Source: Haloarcula litorea
GTDB lineage: Archaea > Halobacteriota > Halobacteria > Halobacteriales > Haloarculaceae
Length of the DNA: 64,000 bases
Assembly: GCF_029338195.1 (NCBI RefSeq)
Contig: NZ_CP119779.1
Coordinates: 992,001-1,056,000, forward strand
Direction: 5' to 3'
Part shown: positions 1 to 9,150 of the stretch, piece after piece
Layout of the letters: the number at the start of each line of letters is the position of its first letter
Numbering within the stretch: position 1 is the first letter of the stretch
Notes under the pieces: generated by a model
The model's input: only the letters and a program-made list of their open reading frames with translations
What the model was told of the DNA's origin: nothing
Databases searched by the model: none
Program-made: the position numbers and the translations under genes

Positions 1-740
1 GCGTCGTCGTCAACGACGTGACCTCCAGCCTGGCGGCAATGGTCTGTACCGGCCCCGACGCCCGGAACGTCCTCTCGAAGGTGACCGACGTGGACCTCTC
101 GGACGACGCCTTCCCGTTCTTCACGAGCCAGCAGTTCTTCGTGAAGAACGTGCCCGTGACGGCGTTGCGGGTCTCCTACGCCGGCGAACTCGGCTGGGAG
201 CTGTACACGCCCTCCGAGTACGGCGAGCGCCTCTGGGAGCACATCCTCGAAGCGGGCGAGGAGTACGACATCCGCCCGTACGGCAACGGCGCGCTGGACT
301 CGCTGCGGATCGAGAAGGGGTTCCGGCTGTGGGGCGTCGACCTCCACACCGAGCACACCCCCTTCGAGGCGGGCCTCGGCTGGGCGGTCGACATGGACAC
401 CGACTTCGTCGGGAAGGAGGCCCTGCAGGCCGCTCAGGAGGAGCCGGCGGCCGCCGACGGGGGCACCACGCCGGCCGAGAGCGTCTACACCGACCGACAG
501 GTCGCCTGCCTGACGCTTGACGACACCGACGAGACGATCCTGAACCACCGACCCGTCTACGAACCGGGCGCGGACGAGCCGCTGGGCTACGTCCACAGCG
601 CGGAGTACGGTTACTCGGTCGGGGCCTGCGTGGCCTACACCTACCTCCCCTCGGAGTACGCCGAGCCCGGCACCGACGTCGAGGTGCTGTTCGAGGGCGA
701 CCGCTACGCGGCGACGGTCCGCGAGGAACCGCTGCTCTGA
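1..740 (+). CDS. GcvT-fused FAD dehydrogenase, 3' part only (dimethylglycine/sarcosine dehydrogenase type)
   Basis: The reading frame is already open at the window edge (codons from base 3), so the 5' end lies outside. The visible part is the aminomethyltransferase (GcvT) half of a protein closely related to the 850-residue protein encoded at 921-3473: both carry VSYxGELGWEL, then RxEKGFRLWG or RLEKGYRLWG, then DMDTDFxGKEAL, and both end with a GCV_T C-terminal barrel. Proteins of this kind oxidise N-methyl groups of dimethylglycine or sarcosine on FAD and hand the methylene group to tetrahydrofolate. It lies 180 nt upstream of the second copy, which has its own promoter. Which N-methyl substrate it uses cannot be told from this fragment. 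The family is clear; the substrate is inferred. Confidence 0.85.
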   Translation, partial: VVVNDVTSSLAAMVCTGPDARNVLSKVTDVDLSDDAFPFFTSQQFFVKNVPVTALRVSYAGELGWELYTPSEYGERLWEHILEAGEEYDIRPYGNGALDSLRIEKGFRLWGVDLHTEHTPFEAGLGWAVDMDTDFVGKEALQAAQEEPAAADGGTTPAESVYTDRQVACLTLDDTDETILNHRPVYEPGADEPLGYVHSAEYGYSVGACVAYTYLPSEYAEPGTDVEVLFEGDRYAATVREEPLL

Positions 741-883
741 GGCACGCGCCCGTCGTATAGCGTTCCTGTCACTCTGAGGTTCCCGCTCGCGGGCGGTCGC
801 GCGCACCGCGCGGTCGTCCCCCAATCCGTCACGAGAGTGCCTGAGACGCCCGTCCAGCCGGTCGACCGGCCGCCCCACCGGTG

Positions 884-890
884 TATTTAA
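884..890 (+). promoter_or_regulatory. TATA box of the 921 dehydrogenase
   Basis: TATTTAA is centred about 34 nt before the ATG at 921. That places transcription start a few bases before the start codon, the usual haloarchaeal short-leader arrangement. It suggests that this gene is transcribed separately from the preceding paralogue. Confidence 0.6.
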
Positions 891-920
891 GATCGTGACA
901 GAAGCACTCCGAACCGAGAA

Positions 921-3473
921 ATGAGTACGAGTGACCCACCAGCACGGACGGAGACGGTCGTCATCGGGGCCGGAGCCGTCGGGTGCAGCGTCGCCTACCA
1001 CCTGACGGAACTCGGGGCCGAGGACGTGACCGTCGTCGACCAGGGACCGTTGCCGGTCACCGGGGGATCGTCGGTACACGCGCCGGGGATCATGTTCCAG
1101 ACGTCGCCGTCGAAGATCCAGACCAAGACCGCCCACTACACGAGCCGCCTCCTCTCCGACGCCGGGGTCTACGACGAGGTCGGCGGCATCGAACTCGCCC
1201 GCAGCGAGGAACGGATGGACTTCCTCCGGCGGCGGGTCGAGTGGGCGACCGCCTACGGGCTGCCCGAGCCCGAACTCCTCTCGCCCGAGGAGGTCACCGA
1301 CCACCTCCCGATGGTGAACGAGGACGAGATCCTGGGCGGCTACTACTCCCCGACCGACGGCCGCGTCGACGGCATCGGCGCGCTGCAGTGGTACATAGAA
1401 CAGTCCGCGGCGGACTTCTACGGCGACACGCAGGTCGAGGACATCGAGGTCGAGGACGGCGAGGTCCGGGCCGTCGTCACCGACCGCGGCCGCATCGAGT
1501 GCGACCGCTGCGTGATGGCGACGAACAACTGGGGGTACCAGACCGGCCAGCTGGCGGGCCTGGACCTGCCCATCGCGCCCGTCGAGCACCAGTACGTCGT
1601 CACCGAACCGATGGAGGAACTCGCGGAGGAGGGCACCTCCGTCGGCGACAACACCACCGGGCTGGACGTGCCCGGCGACCGCGACATCGCGGAGTACATG
1701 AGCGAGGGACCGACCCGGCCGGTCGGCCGCGACCAGGACCACTCGCTGTACTTCCGCAACCACGGCGACGCGCTGGGGATGGGGTCGTACAACCACGAGA
1801 CGCTGTCGGTCGACCCCGAGGCGATGGGGACGAACAGCGAGGAGCGCCAGGCCTCGGTGCGGGGGTTCACCGAGGAACACTGGACCAAGCCGACTCACCG
1901 CGGCCGGGACAAGTCCGCCAAGCAGGCGTTCGACGAACTGCTGCCGGCCACCGCGGACCAGGAGTACGCCGTCACCGAGAACGGCATCTTCGTGTTCACG
2001 CCCGACGGGATGCCCGCCGTCGGCCCCACCGCGGCGGTCGACGGGCTCTGGAGCGGCCTGGCCATCTGGTGGACCCACTCGGGCGGCTACGGCCGCATCC
2101 TCGCGGAGTGGATGGAGAACGGCGTCCCGCGGCTCCCCTCCGGCCCGGTCGACACGGGCGGCATCCACGTCCAGCGGTTCGAGCCCCACGCCGGCGAGAA
2201 GGACTTCTTCGTCGACCGCGGGGCCAAGCGCTACGAGCAGGTCTACAGCATCGTCGAGCCCCGCTGGCAGCCCGACGACCACCGGAACCTCCGGACGAGT
2301 CCGTTCTACCACCACCAGCAGGAGCTGGGCGCGGAGTTCTACCAGAGCGGCGGCTGGGAGTCCCCGCAGTACTACGAGTACAACGCGGACCTCGTCGAGG
2401 AGTACGAGGACCAGATCCCCGAGCAGGACGGCTGGCAGGGGATCAACCGCTCGCCCATCGAGGCCGCCGAGCACCTCCACACCCGCGAGAACGTCTCGAT
2501 GTTCGACATGACGACCTTCGCGTCGATCATGGTGGAGGGATCGGACGCCGAGGCGTTCCTCCAGCGGGTGTGTAGCAACGACGTCGAGATCGACGTCGGC
2601 CAGGTGCGGTACTCGCTGCTGTTGAACGAGGGCGGCGGTATCCTCGCCGACGTCACCGTCGTCCGGCTGGACGACGACGAGTACATGGTCACCACCGGGG
2701 GCGGCAACAGCCCGCAGATCCACGGCAACTGGCTGAAAGAGCACGCCCCCGAGACCGTCTCCGTGAGCGTCGAGGAGGGCGGCAAGACGACCATCGGCCT
2801 GTGGGGACCGAAGTCGCGGCTCCTGCTCCAGCGGTGTACGGACGCCGACATCACGAACGACGGCTTCCCGTACTTCCGTGCGAAACAGCTGTACGTCGGC
2901 GAGGTGCCGGTGATCGCGCTGCGGGTCTCCTACGTCGGCGAACTGGGCTGGGAGCTGTGGGCGCCCGTCGAGTACGGCCAGAAGCTCTGGGACACCCTCT
3001 GGGAGGCCGGCCAGGACCTCGACGTCCGCCCGATGGGCGGCGGCGCGCTGAGCTCGATGCGCTTGGAGAAGGGGTACCGCCTCTGGGGGACGGACATCGA
3101 CACGGACTCGAACCCGCTGGAGGCGGGCCTGCCCTTCGCCATCGACATGGACACCGACTTCATCGGGAAGGAGGCGCTCCAGACGGCCAAAGAGGAGGGG
3201 GTCGACAACCGCATCACGCCGCTGACGCTGGACGACTCGACGGACATCCTGCTGTCGGGCCGCCCGGTCCTCAAGGACGGGGAGGCCATCGGCTACGTGC
3301 AGGCCGCCGACTTCGGCTACACCATCGGCGAGTCCATCGCCTACACGTACGTCCCCGGCGAGTACGCCGAGGCCGGCACGTCCGTGCAGGTCCGGTGCGA
3401 GGGCGAGACCTACGACGCGACGATCCGCGACGAACCGCTGTTCGACGCCGGCCGGGACAAGATCATCAGATGA
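921..3473 (+). CDS. FAD-dependent dimethylglycine/sarcosine dehydrogenase fused to aminomethyltransferase
   Basis: This 850-residue protein has the dimethylglycine/sarcosine dehydrogenase layout. An N-terminal DAO-type FAD fold carries the dinucleotide motif VVIGAGAVG near residue 14. A FAO_M linker lies around residues 400-460, and a GcvT folate-binding half with its C-terminal barrel fills about 465-845. His53 in GGSSVHAPG matches the His that binds FAD covalently in dimethylglycine dehydrogenase. Asp577 in GGILADV matches the catalytic Asp of T-protein. The expected reaction removes an N-methyl group, reduces FAD (re-oxidised by ETF) and forms 5,10-methylene-THF. The threonine/serine ammonia-lyase follows 44 nt later. 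A second full paralogue lies at 9151 and ETF genes at 11738. Dimethylglycine versus sarcosine is not resolved. Confidence 0.88.
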   Translation: MSTSDPPARTETVVIGAGAVGCSVAYHLTELGAEDVTVVDQGPLPVTGGSSVHAPGIMFQTSPSKIQTKTAHYTSRLLSDAGVYDEVGGIELARSEERMDFLRRRVEWATAYGLPEPELLSPEEVTDHLPMVNEDEILGGYYSPTDGRVDGIGALQWYIEQSAADFYGDTQVEDIEVEDGEVRAVVTDRGRIECDRCVMATNNWGYQTGQLAGLDLPIAPVEHQYVVTEPMEELAEEGTSVGDNTTGLDVPGDRDIAEYMSEGPTRPVGRDQDHSLYFRNHGDALGMGSYNHETLSVDPEAMGTNSEERQASVRGFTEEHWTKPTHRGRDKSAKQAFDELLPATADQEYAVTENGIFVFTPDGMPAVGPTAAVDGLWSGLAIWWTHSGGYGRILAEWMENGVPRLPSGPVDTGGIHVQRFEPHAGEKDFFVDRGAKRYEQVYSIVEPRWQPDDHRNLRTSPFYHHQQELGAEFYQSGGWESPQYYEYNADLVEEYEDQIPEQDGWQGINRSPIEAAEHLHTRENVSMFDMTTFASIMVEGSDAEAFLQRVCSNDVEIDVGQVRYSLLLNEGGGILADVTVVRLDDDEYMVTTGGGNSPQIHGNWLKEHAPETVSVSVEEGGKTTIGLWGPKSRLLLQRCTDADITNDGFPYFRAKQLYVGEVPVIALRVSYVGELGWELWAPVEYGQKLWDTLWEAGQDLDVRPMGGGALSSMRLEKGYRLWGTDIDTDSNPLEAGLPFAIDMDTDFIGKEALQTAKEEGVDNRITPLTLDDSTDILLSGRPVLKDGEAIGYVQAADFGYTIGESIAYTYVPGEYAEAGTSVQVRCEGETYDATIRDEPLFDAGRDKIIR

Positions 3474-3517
3474 GCCGACCGCGCGGCTGACCCACTCGCG
3501 GACACCGACTCAAACCT

Positions 3518-4768
3518 ATGACCACGAGCGAATCAGACGAACTCCCCGTCACGTACGCCGACATCGAGCGCGCCCGCGAGCGACTGGACGACGACAGCGT
3601 CGTCAAGAAGACACCCGTCGAGCGGAGTTCGTCGCTGGACGAGTTCGTCGGCGGCGAGGTGTACCTGAAGATGGAGCACCTCCAGTGGACGGGGTCGTTC
3701 AAGACCCGCGGGGCGTACAACAAGATCAGCCAGGACGTCGCCGACGGCGTCACGGAGTTCGTCGCGGCCAGCGCCGGCAACCACGCACAGGGGGTCGCGC
3801 TCGCGGCCACCGAGTGCGGGGCCGAATCGACCATCTTCATGCCGGAGAACGCGCCCCAGGCGAAGGTCGACGCGACCCGGGGCTACGGCGCGACGGTCGA
3901 ACTGGTCGGCAAGGACTTCCAGGAGACGATGGCCCGCGCACAGGAGGCCGTCGAGGGCACCGACGCGGCGTTCGTCCACGCCTACGACGACCTCGACATC
4001 ATCGCCGGCCAGGGGACGCTGGGCACGGAGATGTACCACGACCTGCCCGACGTCGACACGGTGGTCGTCCCCATCGGCGGCGGCGGCCTGATGAGCGGCG
4101 TCTCGACGGCGATCAAGCACCTCGCCCCCGAGACCCGCGTCGTCGGCGTCCAGGCAACCGGTGCCGAGACGGTCCACGAGAGCCTCGACAAGGGGATGCC
4201 GGTGACGCTTGAGGAGGTCGACACGATCGCCGACGGCATCGCGACCGGCGGCATCTCGGAGACGACGCTGCGGATCATGGAGCGAAACGTCGACGAGGTG
4301 GTGACGGTCACGGACACGGAGATCGCCCGCGCCATCCTCCTGCTGATGGAGCGGGCCAAGCAGGTCGTCGAGGGGGCGGGCGCGGCCTCCGTGGCCGCCA
4401 TCCTCAGCGACGACCTCGACGTCAGCGACGAGACGGTGATGCCGCTGCTCTGTGGCGGGAACCTCGACATGACGCAGCTCCGGGAGGTGCTCATCCACGC
4501 GATGACCGAGCGCCAGCAGCTGCTGCAGCTGCGGGTCCGCATCGACGACCACCCCGGCGTGATGGAGGAGATCTCCGGCGTCATCGCCGATCAGGGGGCG
4601 AACATCCACGACGTGCGCCACGAGCGCTCCGTCGACGACCTCGACATCGGCGAGGCATACCTCGTCTTCAACGTCGAGACCAGCGGTGCCGAGCACGCAC
4701 AGGCCATCGTCGAGGCCATCCGGGCGGCGGACTACCCCGTCGACGACGTCGCTCGGACGTCCGGGTAG
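3518..4768 (+). CDS. ilvA: Threonine/serine ammonia-lyase with ACT domain
   Basis: The 416-residue fold-type II PLP enzyme deaminates threonine to 2-oxobutyrate or serine to pyruvate. Lys62 in SFKTRGAYNK is the PLP lysine. The phosphate-binding loop GGGGLMSG lies near residue 190, and an ACT-like regulatory domain fills about residues 335-412 (VRIDDHPGVMEEISGVIADQG). The single short ACT domain matches the 400-residue catabolic/archaeal form rather than the 500-residue E. coli IlvA. It follows the N-methyl dehydrogenase by 44 nt. Since demethylation yields glycine, which serine hydroxymethyltransferase can turn into serine, a serine-deaminating role is plausible; isoleucine synthesis is the alternative. 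A RidA protein that handles the imine product lies at 22520. Confidence 0.9.
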   Translation: MTTSESDELPVTYADIERARERLDDDSVVKKTPVERSSSLDEFVGGEVYLKMEHLQWTGSFKTRGAYNKISQDVADGVTEFVAASAGNHAQGVALAATECGAESTIFMPENAPQAKVDATRGYGATVELVGKDFQETMARAQEAVEGTDAAFVHAYDDLDIIAGQGTLGTEMYHDLPDVDTVVVPIGGGGLMSGVSTAIKHLAPETRVVGVQATGAETVHESLDKGMPVTLEEVDTIADGIATGGISETTLRIMERNVDEVVTVTDTEIARAILLLMERAKQVVEGAGAASVAAILSDDLDVSDETVMPLLCGGNLDMTQLREVLIHAMTERQQLLQLRVRIDDHPGVMEEISGVIADQGANIHDVRHERSVDDLDIGEAYLVFNVETSGAEHAQAIVEAIRAADYPVDDVARTSG

Positions 4769-4850
4769 CACCGCCCGTCCTCCCGCCGTAGCTCCGCGCT
4801 GTGGGAAAATTATTTGCCGTCAGTCGTGGAAATCTGTGTGTATCGTCACC

Positions 4851-5294
4851 ATGTACGAGCACATGCTGATTCCCTACGACGGGAGCAAGGAGGCGAAGAA
4901 GGGGGCAGAGCACGGAATCGAACTCGCGGCGGAGCTGGGCTCGACGGTCCACGGGCTCTACATCGTCGACCTCCCCGGGACGCCGAGGGCGATGTCCCTC
5001 CGGGACGACGAGGAGGAGATGCGCGAGGAGTACCGCGAGTACGGCGAGCGCGAGCTGGACGCGCTGGGGAAGATCGCCGCCGATCACGGCGTCGAGTTCG
5101 AGCGACACATGCGCAGCGGGTCGCCGAGCGACCAGATCGTCGACTTCGCCGACGAGGAGGAGATGGACGTGATCGTGATGGGGTCGGCCTACCGTGGGAA
5201 GCTGGGGAACCTCCTCGGCGGCACCACCGACCGCGTCGTCCGGTCGTCGACGGTCCCGGTCATCACACAGCGGATGGACGTCAACGACACGTGA
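4851..5294 (+). CDS. Universal stress protein, UspA family
   Basis: This 147-residue single-domain Usp protein begins MYEHMLIPYDGS and carries the ATP-binding signature (DVIVMGSAYRGKLGNLLGG, then TTDRVVR) near residues 104-130, ending STVPVI. The ATG at 4851 was chosen because the family starts here and because a TATA-like AAATTATTT at 4807-4815 lies about 40 nt upstream; longer frames into the preceding gene are not homologous. It sits between the ammonia-lyase and the first BCCT transporter, so a link to osmotic or stress response is possible but is inference. Confidence 0.92.
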   Translation: MYEHMLIPYDGSKEAKKGAEHGIELAAELGSTVHGLYIVDLPGTPRAMSLRDDEEEMREEYREYGERELDALGKIAADHGVEFERHMRSGSPSDQIVDFADEEEMDVIVMGSAYRGKLGNLLGGTTDRVVRSSTVPVITQRMDVNDT

Positions 5295-5640
5295 GACCGG
5301 CCGCGGGAGGGGGAACGGCGACGAAACACGACCTATCGAAAGGCAATCAGGTTCGGCGAGGGCGTCCGGGAGACGCGATTCTCCCGCAACAGAGCCACAT
5401 TCCCGAGTAAAGTTTAATATAGTCCACTCAAACCTATGGATGAGGTTGTGTAACACGCCCGAGAGGCGAATCACCGACCAGACACACTGACGGGGAGGCT
5501 CGTCACGCGGGGGCACAGCACGACGACCGAGACCGGTTCGACCAGACTCGCCGTGTCGGCGAGCGGCGAACCGCGGGCGGAGCGGACAAGACCAATGAAA
5601 CGTGGAGACTCAGCGCGCTATCGAACGATGGGGGTAACGT
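5295..5640 (+). other. Intergenic region, probable long leader of the BCCT gene
   Basis: No gene is supported in these 346 nt. The one clear promoter-like element is GTTTAATATA at 5412-5421 in a locally AT-rich stretch. A start about 25 nt downstream would give the transporter mRNA a leader of roughly 190 nt, long for a haloarchaeon. The leader includes a perfect GC-rich hairpin at 5547-5563. A five-codon mini-ORF (ATG at 5437, MDEVV) also lies near the predicted transcript start, and its significance is unknown. Confidence 0.5.
5547..5563 (+). promoter_or_regulatory. Hairpin in the BCCT transporter leader
   Basis: CTCGCCG at 5547-5553 and CGGCGAG at 5557-5563 are perfect reverse complements around a TGT loop. 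The hairpin lies 78 nt before the transporter start and inside its likely 5' leader. No T-run follows, so it is not an obvious terminator. It could affect RNA stability or translation, or be chance in GC-rich DNA. Confidence 0.35.
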
Positions 5641-7410
<1,770 letters not shown>

Positions 7411-7472
7411 GCCGGCGCGGGGACAGCGCCTCCCTTCTCGGTTCGCCGCCCGCGAGCGGCGGGTGTCGCCGG

Positions 7473-8078
7473 CTACTCTGCCCGCTCGGCCTCGACGGTG
7501 CGCTCGGCGTGGAACCACCGCCGGACCGCCCCGCCGAGGCCGAACGCGGCGACCAGGACCCAGACGGCGAGCCCGCCGACCGTCGGCAGGACCAGCCACC
7601 CGACGGCGCTGAGGACGGCCCCGACAGCGAGCCCGTAGGTCGGTCGCCGCCGTCCCCGCACGTCGGTGACGAGCGTCCCGACGACGAGGAAGCCGAAGGC
7701 GGTCAGCGCGACGACGGCACAGACCAGCAGGAGGGCGAGCAGCTGGCCCAGCCGCGTGTTCGCCACGCCGATACGGCCGAGCTGGCTGAGCCCGTACAGT
7801 CCCACCGCCAGCGCGAGGACGTAGCCGAACAGCCCGTACGGGACGGCGCTGTAGGGACGGTCGAGCAGGGCGTCCAGCGCACGATGGACCCGCGGCTCCG
7901 CCCGTCGGAGGTACAGTACGCCGAACGCCGCCACGAGCAGGAACGACCCGGCGGCCTTCACCGTGCCCGGGAGGCCGTCGAGCGTGGCCACGTCGACGGG
8001 CTGTGCCGCCGCCACGCCCGGGACGACTGCGACGAGGGACAGGGCCGTCGCCGGCCGCCGGACGCCGAGGGATGTCAT
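7473..8078 (-). CDS. Membrane protein of unknown function
   Basis: I do not recognise this 201-residue protein. It starts MTSLGVRR and has a signal-peptide-like stretch ending in AAA near residue 25. Four or five further hydrophobic segments are visible (for example AAGSFLLVAAFGVLYL, LLALLLVCAVVALTAFGFLVV and a glycine-rich C-terminal pair), separated by Arg-rich loops. A longer reading frame upstream has non-haloarchaeal composition and crosses the divergent promoter, so the ATG at 8078 is preferred. It converges on the BCCT gene and diverges from the zinc-ribbon gene at 8182. Confidence 0.7.
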   Translation of the reverse strand: MTSLGVRRPATALSLVAVVPGVAAAQPVDVATLDGLPGTVKAAGSFLLVAAFGVLYLRRAEPRVHRALDALLDRPYSAVPYGLFGYVLALAVGLYGLSQLGRIGVANTRLGQLLALLLVCAVVALTAFGFLVVGTLVTDVRGRRRPTYGLAVGAVLSAVGWLVLPTVGGLAVWVLVAAFGLGGAVRRWFHAERTVEAERAE

Positions 8079-8150
8079 GGCCCGTCTTTCGCCGGACGCG
8101 GGGAAAAGGTGTCGCCGGGCGCGTGTGCCGCGGAGACGGACGCGCGGGTG

Positions 8151-8158
8151 ATTTATAC
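8151..8158 (+). promoter_or_regulatory. TATA box supporting the GTG start at 8182
   Basis: ATTTATAC lies 24-31 nt before the GTG at 8182. This predicts a leaderless transcript beginning at that codon and decides the start of the downstream gene. Confidence 0.65.
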
Positions 8159-8181
8159 AGACACAACACTTAGCGGCGGTC

Positions 8182-8604
8182 GTGCCGGGCCGACTCGGAC
8201 GCCTCGTGGCGAAGCTCAGGTGGGTGGGGGAGAGGCTGGTGGCCCCGCTCAGGCGGGGCGACGGCCCGAACAAGTTCCGGCTGTCGAGCGTGGACACGGC
8301 GACCACGACCTACGAGGGGGACACCGGGTGGGCCAAGCGGCCGCCGGCGACGGTCGCGTGCGGCCAGTGCGGGAGCGAGATCTTCCAGCACAGCGCCCGG
8401 GACGACCTGGACTGCCCCCGCTGTGTCGCCGAGTACGGCCCAGAGGAGTTCGGCGACCTGGAACTGCTGCACCTGACCTGTCCGGTCTGCCGGAGCCGGA
8501 TGGCGCAGGGCCAGCGCCACCCCGAGCAGTTCGACATCCCGGAGTGGGCCACCTGCGAGCGGTGCCGCTACCACTGGGAGTTCGAGCACTCCTACGACGG
8601 CTGA
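8182..8604 (+). CDS. Double zinc-ribbon protein of unknown function
   Basis: This 140-residue protein has four CxxC knuckles in its second half: CGQC, CPRC, CPVC and CERC. They could bind two zinc ions. The N-terminal 45 residues are basic (GRLGRLVAKLRWVGERL) and could contact nucleic acid or membrane. The start is a GTG set by the TATA box at 8151. Haloarchaea have many such small zinc-ribbon proteins of unknown role, and no specific function can be assigned. Confidence 0.75.
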   Translation: MPGRLGRLVAKLRWVGERLVAPLRRGDGPNKFRLSSVDTATTTYEGDTGWAKRPPATVACGQCGSEIFQHSARDDLDCPRCVAEYGPEEFGDLELLHLTCPVCRSRMAQGQRHPEQFDIPEWATCERCRYHWEFEHSYDG

Positions 8605-8648
8605 CCCGGGGGACTATTGAGGGAGGGGACCGTTGACGGGGACGACAG

Positions 8649-8819
8649 ATGGCCGACCTGATCCCGACCGCGCTGGCCGTCCTGGCGACTGCCCTCATCG
8701 GCACCGCGCTGATCGCGATGACCGTCGGGAACCTCCGGGCCGCCGGCTTCAGCTTCCTGAGTGCCAGCCTGGTGATCTACCTGCGCGAGACGCGGTACGG
8801 CGAGCGGCAGGCGGCGTAG
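8649..8819 (+). CDS. Small membrane protein, 56 residues
   Basis: An ATG-to-TAG frame encodes MADLIPTALAVLATALIGT and continues through one long or two short hydrophobic helices to a charged tail (YLRETRYGERQAA). A TATA-like CTATTGA at 8614-8620 lies about 30 nt upstream and the frame fits the gap exactly. The hydrophobic core followed by a basic tail looks like a genuine small integral membrane protein. No function is known to me. Confidence 0.6.
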   Translation: MADLIPTALAVLATALIGTALIAMTVGNLRAAGFSFLSASLVIYLRETRYGERQAA

Positions 8820-9150
8820 ACGGCAGCGGACGACGACGTGCCGCGCGTCTGCGAGCCATCGGCGCGGAGACGACCGCCACCACATCTCGCCGAACTGTCA
8901 TACTGTGTTTTCGGCGACGCGAGCCGCGCTCACGGCCCGCCAGACCGGAGAACGGGGCCCGGAACGGCGGCTCGAACCCCCCGAGTCGGCCCCCGACCGA
9001 ATAAAAGCCCGAAGAAGATTGGTGTCCATTTCACCCCCGCTGATTCGGACGGTTCACGTGTACGATGCGACGCACACACAGACCGATCAGTGTCCCGCCC
9101 GTCGCCCACGGCGGACACGAGCGACAGTATCGAGCGGGGGGACGAAGCCG
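8820..9150 (+). other. Intergenic region before the second N-methyl dehydrogenase
   Basis: No gene is supported in these 331 nt. AATAAAAG at 9000-9007 is the best TATA candidate and would give the downstream gene a leader of about 120 nt. An open frame runs back into this region from the dehydrogenase, but its translation is Arg/Pro/Ser-rich and unlike the family, so it is taken as non-coding. Confidence 0.5.

Noticed and set aside
741-920. GC-rich complementary stretches in the gap after the first gene
   Set aside because: Only short imperfect complementarity in runs of CG; no T-run and no defined stem.
3533-4771. 412-residue open frame antisense to the ammonia-lyase
   Set aside because: It mirrors a well-supported gene in GC-rich DNA and has no recognisable motifs; an antisense shadow.
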